Origin: an uncultured Paracoccaceae bacterium
GTDB lineage: Bacteria; Pseudomonadota; Alphaproteobacteria; Rhodobacterales; Rhodobacteraceae
Assembly (NCBI GenBank): GCA_947500135.1
Contig: CANMQX010000005.1
Location: forward strand, 310,001-374,000
DNA: 64,000 bases
Direction: 5' to 3'
This document shows positions 1-8,726 of the stretch, one piece after another; within the stretch, counting starts at the first letter, position 1; every line of letters begins with the position of its first letter. A program made the position numbers and the translations under genes. The notes beneath the pieces are model-generated. The model had not been told where the DNA came from. It saw only the letters and a program-made list of their open reading frames with translations, and did no database searches.

Positions 1-706
1 ATGCTCCACCTTTCCAGATATGCCCGTCAGCAAGGCCCAGATGCAGGTCGGTGCCCGGGCCACTATAGTGCAAGGCCGCAAAATCCTGATCGTTCAGCCA
101 GTTCACCCGTTCCTTCAGGGTCTTGGTATGCGCTTCCCAATTCGCCACAGGGTCATCGCCATCCAGCCGGGACGCATCATAAATCGCATCCATGAGCTTG
201 CCTTGGGCTTCTTCCACCGGCAGATCGGGATAAACGGCCTTCGCCCAGCCCGCACCGGGATAGGCCACGATATTCCAATTCACTTCAAACCCAACAATCG
301 GGTCCATGGCCGGTTTGGCCGCGATGGATGTGGCCTTGCTGACCCGAGCGACCTTTTCGGGGTCCTGTTCGGCCAATAGTAACGGGTCATCGCCTTTGAT
401 TGCCATGCGTGCCGCACCGCCCTTGAACGCCTCGGCCATGGCGCCGTAAAGCCAGGCAGGTGCGTGATCAAAGCTTTCATCGCGAGCGTTTTCGAACCGG
501 GCCAATATCATCGCATCATCAGAAAAGAACGGCACGACAGCACCGGCGCCCGCCTTATAGGCATGCACAGTGATCCGGCGGACCAGTTCCATCGCATCGG
601 TGGGGGCGGTGATCACCAGATCCTGCCCCGGTTGCAGGTTAACACCAATACGCGCGGCCACTTCGGCCAAACGGTCCAGCTTTGCGGGGTCGATGTGATC
701 TGACAT
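1..706 (-). CDS. M29-family aminopeptidase (N-terminal part; cut by window edge)
   Basis: I translated the minus strand from the ATG at 706: the frame is open for 235 codons to the window edge, so the C-terminal part with the metal ligands is missing. The start reads MSDHIDPAKLDRLAEVAARI, followed by a GVNLQPGQDLVITAPTDA segment and later GFEVNWNIVAYPGAGWAKAV, PVANWEAH and YSGPGTDLHLGLADGH. This arrangement is that of thermophilic-type metalloaminopeptidases (AmpS/PepS, family M29), cytosolic exopeptidases that normally have about 410 residues. It lies downstream of kynU in the same direction, separated by 65 bases, and has no obvious functional tie to tryptophan breakdown. Family assignment is firm from overall similarity; metal sites cannot be checked here. 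Confidence 0.85.
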   Translation of the reverse strand, partial: MSDHIDPAKLDRLAEVAARIGVNLQPGQDLVITAPTDAMELVRRITVHAYKAGAGAVVPFFSDDAMILARFENARDESFDHAPAWLYGAMAEAFKGGAARMAIKGDDPLLLAEQDPEKVARVSKATSIAAKPAMDPIVGFEVNWNIVAYPGAGWAKAVYPDLPVEEAQGKLMDAIYDASRLDGDDPVANWEAHTKTLKERVNWLNDQDFAALHYSGPGTDLHLGLADGHIWKGGA

Positions 707-771
707 AGGGCACCTGTTTTGATGATGTGAGATCGGCAAACTATGCCCTATCGCAGCAGGGTCAAGCCGGT

Positions 772-1974
772 TCAGGTCACCCGGCCTGCCCGTTGATACG
801 CCGGATTATCCCACAACCGATTGTCGAGCACATCAGCCAGCACATCGACAGCGCGCCGGACATCACCTTCATCCAGATAAAGCGGGGTGAAGCCAAAGCG
901 CATGATATCAGGCGCCCGGAAATCCCCAATCACATCGCGGGCAATCAGGGCTTGCATGGCGGCATAGCCATGCGCGAAGGCAAATGACACTTGCGATCCG
1001 CGCGATGCCGCATCACGCGGGCTGGCGAGGGTCAGCGAAGGACAACGCGCCTCAACCTCGGCAATGAACAATTCAGACAAGGCGATGCTGCGGTCGCGCA
1101 GATGCTGCATATCGACGCCGTCCCAAACACCCAAAGCCGCCTCAAGCGCGCTCAGTTGCAAGACCGGCGGCGTGCCGACGCGCATCCGCTCAATATCCGG
1201 GGCGGGGCGATAGGACGGCTCAAAGGCAAAAGGCGCATCATGGCCCAGCCAGCCTGACATGGCCGGATCGATCCCACCAATCAGATCAGGACGGACATAG
1301 ATGAATGCCGGGGCACCCGGACCACCGTTGAGGTATTTATAAGTACAGCCAACCGCAAATTCGCAGGCAGAACCGGCCAGATCAACAGGCACCGCCCCCG
1401 CGGAATGGGCCAGATCCCACAGCATCACAGCACCGGCAGCATGGGCGGCCTTGGTGATCCCATCCATGTCATGCATGCGGCCACTGCGGTAATCGACCTG
1501 GGTGATCATCGCCACGGCAACATCATCTGTCATTGCAGCCGCGACATCTTCGGGTGCCACAACCCGCAATTCATGCCCGTTATCCAGATGGGCTATCAGC
1601 CCCTGCGCCATATACAGGTCAGACGGAAAATTCCCGCTATCGGACAGGATCACCTTGCGGTCCGGGCGTAATTGCAATGCGGCAGACAGGGCCTGATACA
1701 CCTTGATCGACAGAGTATCACCCATGGTGACGGACCCTTCAGAGGCACCAATAAGGCGACCCACCTGATTGCCCACGCGCATCGGTTGACCCATCCAGTC
1801 ATCGACATTCCACGCCTTGATCAGATGGGCACCCCATTCATCCGTGACCATGCGCGACAGGTGATCCGGGACATCACGGGGTAAAGGCCCCAGCGAATTG
1901 CCATCAAGATAAATCATACCTTCGGGCAGATGAAACCGGTCTTTCATCGGCAGTTGCACGGGCGTATCCTTCAT
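772..1974 (-). CDS. kynU: Kynureninase
   Basis: A 400-residue fold-type I PLP enzyme that cleaves kynurenine to anthranilate and alanine. Visible landmarks are YLDGNSLGPLP near residue 22, the DLAHSAGAVP stretch with Asp187 and His190, and the cofactor lysine at about residue 213 in TYKYLNGGPG, all typical of kynureninase. An in-frame ATG lies 8 codons upstream, but I chose 1974 because its A is shared with the TGA stop of kynA (TGATG), a classic coupled junction. It is the second gene of the pair, so kynurenine made downstream of KynA is consumed by the next cistron. No kynurenine formamidase (kynB) is present next to it. Confidence 0.96.
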   Translation of the reverse strand: MKDTPVQLPMKDRFHLPEGMIYLDGNSLGPLPRDVPDHLSRMVTDEWGAHLIKAWNVDDWMGQPMRVGNQVGRLIGASEGSVTMGDTLSIKVYQALSAALQLRPDRKVILSDSGNFPSDLYMAQGLIAHLDNGHELRVVAPEDVAAAMTDDVAVAMITQVDYRSGRMHDMDGITKAAHAAGAVMLWDLAHSAGAVPVDLAGSACEFAVGCTYKYLNGGPGAPAFIYVRPDLIGGIDPAMSGWLGHDAPFAFEPSYRPAPDIERMRVGTPPVLQLSALEAALGVWDGVDMQHLRDRSIALSELFIAEVEARCPSLTLASPRDAASRGSQVSFAFAHGYAAMQALIARDVIGDFRAPDIMRFGFTPLYLDEGDVRRAVDVLADVLDNRLWDNPAYQRAGRVT

Positions 1975-2807
1975 CACAATTGACCTCTCATATTCCAAAG
2001 CTCGGGGAACAGTTCCACTTCCAGCATCCGGCGCAAATACTTCACGCCGGACGTCCCCCCTGTGCCACGCTTGAAGCCGATGATGCGTTCAACTGTCGTG
2101 ACATGGTTAAAGCGCCAGCGACGAAAATAATCCTCCAGATCGACCAGCTTTTCAGCCAGTTCGTACAGCGTCCAATACTGACGGGGGTCCTCATAGACCG
2201 TGGTCCAGGCCTGCATGACAGGGTCACATTGCACATGGGGCTGATCCATCCGGTAGGCATCAGCCGGAAACGACAGATCCAAAGACTGTGCAAGCTGGTC
2301 CAGCACAACATGATACAGCGACTTGGTGCGCAACTCCTGCGCCAACATCCGGTGCAGGTCCGGGCGGTGTTCATGCACCTTCATCATCGCCGTATTGCGA
2401 TTGCCCAGGATAAACTCGATCAAGCGATACTGATGCGACTGAAACCCGGATGAGGCCCCCAGATCATCGCGAAAGGCAGTGTATTCGCTGGGTGTCATGG
2501 TGCGCAAAACATCCCATGCGCTGTTGAGCTGTTCAAAGATGCGGGACACACGGGCGAGCATTTTAAAGGCAGGCTGAAAATCAGCGGCAATCAGCAGGTC
2601 ACGGGCGGTCGATAACTCATGCAGGGCAAGACGCATCCACAATTCAGACGTCTGGTGCTGGATGATAAACAGCATCTCATCATGGGCATCCGATTGACGG
2701 TTCTGGGCACCCAGGATCGGATCAAGCGCCAGATAATCAACATAGCTCATGTCCTTTGCAAAGGACATCTGCGCCCCTTCATCAGCCGGATCATAAGCAT
2801 CGGTCAT
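1974..2807 (-). CDS. kynA: Tryptophan 2,3-dioxygenase
   Basis: A 277-residue heme dioxygenase that converts L-tryptophan to N-formylkynurenine, the first step of the kynurenine pathway. The distal-side signature [14 protein letters not shown] holds His51; the likely heme-ligand His235 sits in [13 protein letters not shown]; the GTGGTSG substrate loop is at residues 248-254. Length is normal for bacterial TDO. The stop overlaps the kynU start by one base. A GGAG-like site (gaaggagc) precedes the ATG. Two palindromes lie in the 99-base gap to the ArsR gene upstream and may carry the control site. Confidence 0.97.
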   Translation of the reverse strand: MTDAYDPADEGAQMSFAKDMSYVDYLALDPILGAQNRQSDAHDEMLFIIQHQTSELWMRLALHELSTARDLLIAADFQPAFKMLARVSRIFEQLNSAWDVLRTMTPSEYTAFRDDLGASSGFQSHQYRLIEFILGNRNTAMMKVHEHRPDLHRMLAQELRTKSLYHVVLDQLAQSLDLSFPADAYRMDQPHVQCDPVMQAWTTVYEDPRQYWTLYELAEKLVDLEDYFRRWRFNHVTTVERIIGFKRGTGGTSGVKYLRRMLEVELFPELWNMRGQL

Positions 2808-2822
2808 TGCGGGCTCCTTCAG

Positions 2823-2892
2823 CGTTGCGCCGCAGCAACGTCAGGCCTCACGACCCAAATGGCAATCCCCAATGTGATCGGTACGCCGTACC
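2823..2892. promoter_or_regulatory. Two palindromes upstream of kynA (candidate operators)
   Basis: In the leader of kynA there is CGTTGC-N6-GCAACG (2823-2840) and GGTAC-GCC-GTACC (2880-2892). Both are perfect dyads. They could bind the ArsR-type regulator encoded just upstream, or an Lrp-type kynurenine regulator encoded elsewhere. The link to a protein is inference. Confidence 0.35.
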
Positions 2893-2906
2893 AGGCCGGT
2901 CAGTGA

Positions 2907-3212
2907 TTACTCCGCAGACCGGTCAGCCGCATCCCTGTGTTCCCAAATCTCGCGCTGCCAGGCCAACCAACCCTGCACCTCCAACAACGGCGATGGCTCA
3001 AGATAGCAGGTGCGCACACGGCCACGCTTGATCGACCGGATAATGCCCGCTTTTTCAAGCACACCAAGGTGGCGCATGAATGTGGGCAAGGCCATTTTAT
3101 GCGGGCTATGTAAGGCACTTACGGTCGCGGGACCATGGGTCAGATACTCAATCACGGCCCGCCGGGTCGGGTCAGACATGGCACCAAAAAAGGAATCAAG
3201 CTGGTCAGTCAT
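2907..3212 (-). CDS. ArsR-family winged-helix regulator
   Basis: A 101-residue DNA-binding protein. It begins MTDQLDSFFGAMSDPTRRAV, the canonical ArsR start (DPTRRAVIEYL), followed by the helix-turn-helix ATVSALHSPHKMALPTFMRH and the wing GIIRSIKRGRVRTCYLEP. The metal-binding CxC motif of arsenic sensors is absent, so it belongs to the non-metal branch (SdpR/YdfF-like, often fused to or paired with AHSA1 proteins). It is 99 bases upstream of kynA in the same orientation and 41 bases after the GH5 gene, so it may regulate the kyn pair, although this is only suggested by position. Confidence 0.88.
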   Translation of the reverse strand: MTDQLDSFFGAMSDPTRRAVIEYLTHGPATVSALHSPHKMALPTFMRHLGVLEKAGIIRSIKRGRVRTCYLEPSPLLEVQGWLAWQREIWEHRDAADRSAE

Positions 3213-3253
3213 GCCGCTGACGCATGGGCTTTGGGTCGGGACGAGTCAAACAG

Positions 3254-4222
3254 CTATTCATCGGCAAACAGAGCCTCTTTCATACCCGGCACCCAATCGC
3301 CGGTCGCCGGGTCAAGAATTGCGAAATTGCCACTTAACCCCCAATGGCACCAACCTATCCCTTGCGCCTCGGCCTCTTCACGCACAGCTCCCGTCCAGAT
3401 GGCGCGCCGCACGGGGTCGGTCAGTGTTGTCACGCCAAATTCCCCCAGAAAAACCGGCGCGGCCACGGCACCCGCTAACGCGAAATCGGCATGCATCACG
3501 GCACGATCATCCTTGTCACCCCAGCTTCGCGCAGGCGGCGGGTCCGACAACCACGGGGCCTGCTGATGCGTAAATTCCCACGGCACGTAGTAGTGAAACG
3601 ATAAAACAGTGCGATCATCCAGCACCGGCAGATCAGCCAAGGCATCGACACTTGCCCAACCGCCCCCCTCAATAATGATCCAACGATCGGGATGCCCCGC
3701 GCGGATCAGTGGCAGCACATCACCAAACAAGGCAACGGCGCCAGCAGTGTCCAAGGCCTCCGTCGGTTCATTCAACAGCTCAAAAATCAGGCTTTCATCA
3801 GCACCAGCATAATGGGCCGAAAGTTCGGTCCAGATACTGACAAACTGCCCGGCATACCCAGCCGCATCCGCCATCAGCTCTTCAAAGTGATGCAGATCAA
3901 GGATCACGTTCAAACCCTCTGCATCTGCCCAGCCAATCACCTCATCAACGCGGGCCAGAAACGCAGGATCAATGCGACCATCCCAATGGGCGCTGAAACG
4001 AACAGGCAAGCGCACCGTGTCAAATCCCTGATCGGCAATCCATGCAATATCAGGTCGGGCGATCCGATAGCCCCAATCGCCCTCGCGGGGGGCTTCCAAC
4101 GCCTGATCCAGATTAACGCAACGCGCCACCGGGAACGCATCGGCCCAGACCGGAACAGCAAGACAAATTGGCAAGAATGCACGCATAAGTGGCACGGTAA
4201 CCACCACTTTCCGTTTTGTCAT
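3254..4222 (-). CDS. Secreted glycoside hydrolase family 5 (endoglucanase-like)
   Basis: A 322-residue TIM-barrel glycosidase. The N-terminus has a signal peptide (hydrophobic AFLPICLAVPVWA, cleavage before DAFP). GH5 landmarks are FDTVRLPVRFSAHW, the acid/base Glu152 in ELLNEP, His210-Tyr in LSFHYYVPWEF and the nucleophile Glu261 in FLGEFG. An internal ATG at 4186 would give a tighter signal peptide (MRAFLPICL) and is an equally good start. Substrate cannot be told from sequence: beta-1,4-glucan, mannan or another beta-glucoside are possible. It is divergent from dnaE with only 35 bases between starts, so the dnaE promoter must lie partly within its 5' end. Confidence 0.9.
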   Translation of the reverse strand: MTKRKVVVTVPLMRAFLPICLAVPVWADAFPVARCVNLDQALEAPREGDWGYRIARPDIAWIADQGFDTVRLPVRFSAHWDGRIDPAFLARVDEVIGWADAEGLNVILDLHHFEELMADAAGYAGQFVSIWTELSAHYAGADESLIFELLNEPTEALDTAGAVALFGDVLPLIRAGHPDRWIIIEGGGWASVDALADLPVLDDRTVLSFHYYVPWEFTHQQAPWLSDPPPARSWGDKDDRAVMHADFALAGAVAAPVFLGEFGVTTLTDPVRRAIWTGAVREEAEAQGIGWCHWGLSGNFAILDPATGDWVPGMKEALFADE

Positions 4223-4257
4223 CTTGTGCCCAGACCAGCATCGGCTACGGTCCGCCT

Positions 4258-7200
4258 ATGACCAATCAAGCCCGATTCATTCACCTGCGCCTTCACACCG
4301 AATATTCCCTTCTGGAAGGGGCGATTCCGGTCAAAAAACTGCCCGGTTTGGTGGCAGGCATGGACATGCCCGCCGTGGCCGTGACCGACACGAACAACAT
4401 GTTCTGCGCGCTGGAATTTTCCGAAGGGGCGGCAAAGGCGGGGGTTCAGCCAATCATCGGGTGCCAGGTGGATGTGGGTTACGTGGCCACAGAGCCCGGC
4501 AAACGGCCCGAGGACCCCGCGCCCGTCGTTCTGCTGGCCCAGAACGAAACAGGCTACATGAACCTGATGAAACTGAACTCCTGCGCCTATCTTGATGCCG
4601 ATGGGCAGTTGCCGCAGGTCAGTGTGGATGAACTGGCGCAATATCACGAAGGGCTGATCTGCCTCTCGGGTGGGCCGGATGGCCCCATCGGCAGGCTGCT
4701 GCGCCACGGGCAGCGCACCAAGGCAGAGGCGTTGATGGACCGGCTGGCCACGATCTATCCCGACCGGCTTTATGTGGAACTGCAACGCCACCCCGGCGAC
4801 GGGCTGCCAGAGGCAGAGCGTTTATCCGAACGCGGCCATATCGAAATGGCCTATGCCAAGAACCTGCCACTGGTCGCCACCAACGATGTCTACTTCCCCA
4901 AGACCGAACTCTACGAAGCCCACGACGCCCTGATCTGCATCGCCGAAGGCGCTTATGTGGACCAACAAGAGGCGCGGCGCAGGCTGACGCCACAGCATTA
5001 CTTCAAATCTCCCCAAGAAATGGCAACGCTTTTTGCGGACTTGCCGGAAGCCATTGAAAACACCGTCGAGATCGCCAGGCGTTGTGCCTTCAAAGCCTAT
5101 AAGCGCGATCCAATCCTGCCAAACTTCGCCGATGACGAGGTTGCAGAGCTTCGCAGGCAGGCCGAAGAAGGGCTGAAAGCACGGCTTGCGGTCATCCCTC
5201 ATGCAGCGGAGGTCAAGGAATACGAAGACCGGCTGGAATTCGAACTCGGGATCATCGAAGGGATGGGGTTTCCCGGCTATTTCCTGATCGTGGCCGACTT
5301 CATCAAATGGGCCAAGGAAAACGGCATCCCGGTCGGCCCTGGGCGTGGGTCCGGGGCGGGGTCACTTGTCGCCTACGCGCTTCTGATCACCGATCTTGAC
5401 CCGCTCCGCTACAGCCTGCTGTTCGAACGGTTCCTGAACCCCGAACGGGTTTCCATGCCCGATTTCGATATCGACTTTTGCATGGACCGGCGCGAGGAGG
5501 TCATCCGCTACGTGCAAGAAAAATACGGGCGCGACAAGGTGGGCCAGATCATCACCTTCGGTGCGCTTTTGTCCAAGGCCGCTGTGCGCGACGTGGGCCG
5601 GGTGTTGCAAATGCCTTATGGACAGGTAGACCGGCTGTCAAAAATGATCCCCGTCGAAGGGGTCAAACCCGTTAGCATCGAAAAGGCGCTGGCCGATGAA
5701 CCGCGCCTGCGGGAAGAGGCAAATGCCGAAGAAGTCGTGGACCGCCTGCTGACCTACGCCCAACAGGTCGAAGGATTGCTGCGCAACGCCTCCACCCACG
5801 CCGCCGGTGTCGTGATCGGGGACAGACCGCTGGACGAACTTGTCCCGCTCTATCAGGATCCGCGTTCCGACATGCCCGCCACCCAGTTCAACATGAAATG
5901 GGTAGAACAGGCCGGGCTGGTCAAATTCGACTTTCTGGGGCTCAAAACCCTGACTGTGATCGAAAACGCGGTCAAACTGATCCGGGCGGCTGGGCGACCA
6001 CTGAACGTCAGTGCCGATGGTACCCAGCTTTACGAAGCACCCGAAGGGTTTGAATACGATATCGGGGCGATCCCGCTGGATGATGAAAAGTCCTACGCGC
6101 TTTATTCCTCTGCCAAAACCATCGCCGTGTTCCAGGTGGAATCCAGCGGCATGATGGACGCGCTCAAGCGGATGAAACCCACATGTATCGAGGATATCGT
6201 GGCGCTGGTGGCACTTTACCGTCCCGGCCCGATGGAAAACATCCCCACCTATTGCGAGGTCAAGAACGGACAGCGCGAACTGGAATCCATTCACCCATCG
6301 ATTGATCACATCCTCGCCGAAACCCAAGGGATCATCGTCTATCAGGAACAGGTGATGGAAATCGCACAGGTCATGGCAGGCTATTCGCTTGGCGGCGCTG
6401 ATCTCTTGCGGCGGGCGATGGGCAAGAAAATCGCCGAGGAAATGGCCAAGGAACGTCCCAAATTCGAAACCGGGGCAAAGGCCAACGGGGTCGATGCGAA
6501 AAAGGCGCGCGAGGTTTTCGACCTTCTGGAAAAATTCGCCAATTACGGCTTCAACAAATCACACGCCGCCGCCTATGCGGTGGTCAGCTACCAAACCGCC
6601 TGGCTCAAGGCCAACCACCCCGTCGAATTCATGGCCGGGGTGATGAACTGCGATATCCACCTGACCGACAAGCTGGGCGTTTACTTCCAAGAGGTCAAAA
6701 AAGGGCTGGGCCTGGACTACATCCCGCCTTGCGTGAACCGGTCCATGGCGACGTTCAACGTCCATGAAGGTAAATTGGTCTACGGGCTGGGCGCGCTGAA
6801 AAACGTGGGTGTCGAGGCGATGAAACTGATTGTCGACGCGCGCGACGGAACAAGTGACCCCGTCCCGGGCTTGACCCGGGACCTCAACCAGGAGGCCGCG
6901 GATCAAGTCCGGGGCGCGTCATCCAAGCCGTTCGTCAATCTTTTTGATTTCGCCCGTCGCTGCGATCTGAAACGGATCGGCAAACGGCCTCTGGAAATGC
7001 TGGCCCGCGCCGGGGCGTTCGACATGCTTGATCCCAACAGGCGGCGGGTCATGGGCAGCCTTGACGCGCTCACCGCCTATTCGTCGGCGATCCACGATCA
7101 GAAATCATCCAATCAGGTCTCGCTTTTCGGGGATGCGGGCGAAGATCTGCCCGAACCGCGCCTGATGGGCGGCGACGATTGGCTGCCCGCCGAACGACTG

Positions 7201-7830
7201 GCCGAGGAGTTCAAGGCCATCGGTTTCTATCTGTCGGGCCACCCGCTGGATGACTATATGGGTCCGCTGAAACGCAAACAAATCATGACATTGGACGAGG
7301 TGATCGCAAGGGCCGAAAACGGGGCCGCCATCGTAAAAATGGCAGGAACTGTTTCAGGACGGCAAGAACGGAAATCCGCGCGCGGCAACCGGTTTGCTTT
7401 CGTGCAACTCTCTGATCCAACCGGCCAATACGAAGTGACCATGTTCTCTGACACGTTGGAAAAAGCCCGCGAACACCTGGAAACCGGCGCGCAGATCGTC
7501 CTGACCTGCGAGGCGACGATGGAGGCGGATCAATTGAAACTGCTGGGCCGATCAGTGTCGCCCATCGATAATGTCGTAGCCGATGCAGGTGGGGCGGGAT
7601 TGCGGGTCTTTATCGACGGACCAGATGCAATCAGCTCGGTCGCCTCAATCCTCGAAAATGCAAAACGGGACGGGGTGCGCGCAGGCAAAGGACCGGTCTA
7701 TTTCTGCCTGATGGGCGATGATCTGCCGGGCGAGGTCGAACTGGATCTGGGCGATGATTTCCCCGTAAACCCGCAAATCAAGGGCGCATTGCGCAGCCTT
7801 GGGGGCGTGATCGAGGTCGAAGACGCGTAA
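4258..7830 (+). CDS. dnaE: DNA polymerase III alpha subunit
   Basis: The replicative polymerase catalytic subunit, 1190 residues. Order: PHP domain (HLRLHTEYSLLEGA near residue 10), polymerase palm with GPGRGSGAGSLVAYA and catalytic acids Asp403 and Asp405 in PDFDIDF and Asp558 in VKFDFLG, tandem HhH region (FDFARRCDLKRIGKRPLEML), and an OB fold (VKMAGTVSGRQERKSARGNRFAF). An ATG 14 codons upstream exists, but family start MTNQARFIHL fits 4258. Residues about 865-889 (TSDPVPGLTRDLNQEAADQ and on) are an extra in-frame segment encoded by a palindromic repeat, lying between KLIVDARDG and FVNLFDFA; see the repeat entry. Confidence 0.98.
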   Translation: MTNQARFIHLRLHTEYSLLEGAIPVKKLPGLVAGMDMPAVAVTDTNNMFCALEFSEGAAKAGVQPIIGCQVDVGYVATEPGKRPEDPAPVVLLAQNETGYMNLMKLNSCAYLDADGQLPQVSVDELAQYHEGLICLSGGPDGPIGRLLRHGQRTKAEALMDRLATIYPDRLYVELQRHPGDGLPEAERLSERGHIEMAYAKNLPLVATNDVYFPKTELYEAHDALICIAEGAYVDQQEARRRLTPQHYFKSPQEMATLFADLPEAIENTVEIARRCAFKAYKRDPILPNFADDEVAELRRQAEEGLKARLAVIPHAAEVKEYEDRLEFELGIIEGMGFPGYFLIVADFIKWAKENGIPVGPGRGSGAGSLVAYALLITDLDPLRYSLLFERFLNPERVSMPDFDIDFCMDRREEVIRYVQEKYGRDKVGQIITFGALLSKAAVRDVGRVLQMPYGQVDRLSKMIPVEGVKPVSIEKALADEPRLREEANAEEVVDRLLTYAQQVEGLLRNASTHAAGVVIGDRPLDELVPLYQDPRSDMPATQFNMKWVEQAGLVKFDFLGLKTLTVIENAVKLIRAAGRPLNVSADGTQLYEAPEGFEYDIGAIPLDDEKSYALYSSAKTIAVFQVESSGMMDALKRMKPTCIEDIVALVALYRPGPMENIPTYCEVKNGQRELESIHPSIDHILAETQGIIVYQEQVMEIAQVMAGYSLGGADLLRRAMGKKIAEEMAKERPKFETGAKANGVDAKKAREVFDLLEKFANYGFNKSHAAAYAVVSYQTAWLKANHPVEFMAGVMNCDIHLTDKLGVYFQEVKKGLGLDYIPPCVNRSMATFNVHEGKLVYGLGALKNVGVEAMKLIVDARDGTSDPVPGLTRDLNQEAADQVRGASSKPFVNLFDFARRCDLKRIGKRPLEMLARAGAFDMLDPNRRRVMGSLDALTAYSSAIHDQKSSNQVSLFGDAGEDLPEPRLMGGDDWLPAERLAEEFKAIGFYLSGHPLDDYMGPLKRKQIMTLDEVIARAENGAAIVKMAGTVSGRQERKSARGNRFAFVQLSDPTGQYEVTMFSDTLEKAREHLETGAQIVLTCEATMEADQLKLLGRSVSPIDNVVADAGGAGLRVFIDGPDAISSVASILENAKRDGVRAGKGPVYFCLMGDDLPGEVELDLGDDFPVNPQIKGALRSLGGVIEVEDA
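6857..6916 (-). repeat. Composite palindromic repeat (family A) inside dnaE
   Basis: Two palindromes lie close together: GTCCCGGGCTTGACCCGGGAC (6862-6882, read with one base overhang) and a degenerate GCGGATCAAGTCCGGGGC (6898-6915). Both are versions of CCGGRCTTGAYCCGG. Read on the minus strand the element matches the one at 62643-62708: a GCCCCGGAC-TGATC palindrome, then GGCC, a spacer, then TGAGGTCCCGGGTCAAGCCC. The spacer is 9 bases shorter here, a multiple of three, so the dnaE frame is kept. It adds about 25 residues to the polymerase. Confidence 0.85.
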
Positions 7831-7907
7831 CGTCAAGCCCGCTCTCACTGGACGAATTATGAAGTTTTCGTTAAACCGCGCCCATCTTCGTTGGGACGGG
7901 ATCGGAT

Positions 7908-8531
7908 TTGAAACCTCTACGCATCGCTTTGCTCGCGGTCACCACGACCGTTTTGACCGGTTGCGCCGACCCGTTGGCGCAGATGGATTTGATGAGCAAT
8001 GTTGACGGCCAGTCACCGCGCGGCATCGGGTTTATCGGCACCTCCGAAGGAAACGGCGGCACTGACGTAACCGCCGATTACAAGGTCCCATTTGGTCAAT
8101 TGGCGCGCAATTGCACCGTGCGCAAACGCGACATGGGCACCAAGATCGACAGTGTCTCGGGCTACGACATCTACGACACGAAACCGGGCGCGACCGGCCC
8201 GCACACATTCTTCATCGATGGGTTCCGTGATCGCTGCGCCCGCCAGTTGTCAGGCGCACTGATCATCTTTGGCGATGTGGGCACACATGAACTGGTGCGC
8301 TACGCCGATGTCGGGATCGATCAACCCTACACGATCACCGACGAAGCTTATGAAGTGATCAAGGCTTCCTTCTGCCGTGCCGGCCGCACAGAACCATGCG
8401 GGCGGCGGATTGACCGGCTATCCAAGACAACCAGCTTCGTCACGATCTACGAAAGCTTCGCCGACAATGCCCGCTGGGTCGATGCGCTGCTGCACAAGGG
8501 CGAGGTTGTGGCCCAGGAAATCAACCCCTAG
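7908..8531 (+). CDS. Putative lipoprotein, function unknown
   Basis: A 207-residue protein with a lipoprotein signal: KPLRIALLAVTTTVLTGCAD, lipobox LTGC with Cys19. The start codon is TTG at 7908, preceded by a purine-rich gggacgggatcgga stretch; no ATG gives the full signal. The mature part has several cysteines (RNCTVRKRD, DRCARQL, SFCRAG, EPCGRR) that could form disulfides in the periplasm. I recognise no domain. It follows dnaE by 77 bases in the same direction and may be co-transcribed. Similar small lipoproteins are common and uncharacterised in Rhodobacterales. Confidence 0.8.
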   Translation: MKPLRIALLAVTTTVLTGCADPLAQMDLMSNVDGQSPRGIGFIGTSEGNGGTDVTADYKVPFGQLARNCTVRKRDMGTKIDSVSGYDIYDTKPGATGPHTFFIDGFRDRCARQLSGALIIFGDVGTHELVRYADVGIDQPYTITDEAYEVIKASFCRAGRTEPCGRRIDRLSKTTSFVTIYESFADNARWVDALLHKGEVVAQEINP

Positions 8532-8655
8532 CCACAAAGCTGGCAGAGCGAATATTTGCATGCCGCATTATTGGTCTTTTTTTGAAGGACCTTCGCACAA
8601 GGCAAAAATTCCTTGCTTTTCAAAGTCGGTCTGGGTTTGCTAACCGGCAGATCAA

Positions 8656-8686
8656 ACCCGATGTCTACGCCGCATCGACATCGGGT
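8656..8686. promoter_or_regulatory. Perfect 10-bp inverted repeat upstream of xdhA
   Basis: ACCCGATGTC (8656-8665) and GACATCGGGT (8677-8686) form a perfect dyad with an 11-base spacer, ending 40 bases before the xdhA start. Position fits an operator or leader hairpin controlling the xdh-transporter operon. No U-run follows, so a terminator is unlikely. Confidence 0.45.
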
Positions 8687-8726
8687 CACCGACGCCCAAA
8701 CAACTGGTACCGCGGCAGGTTAACAC

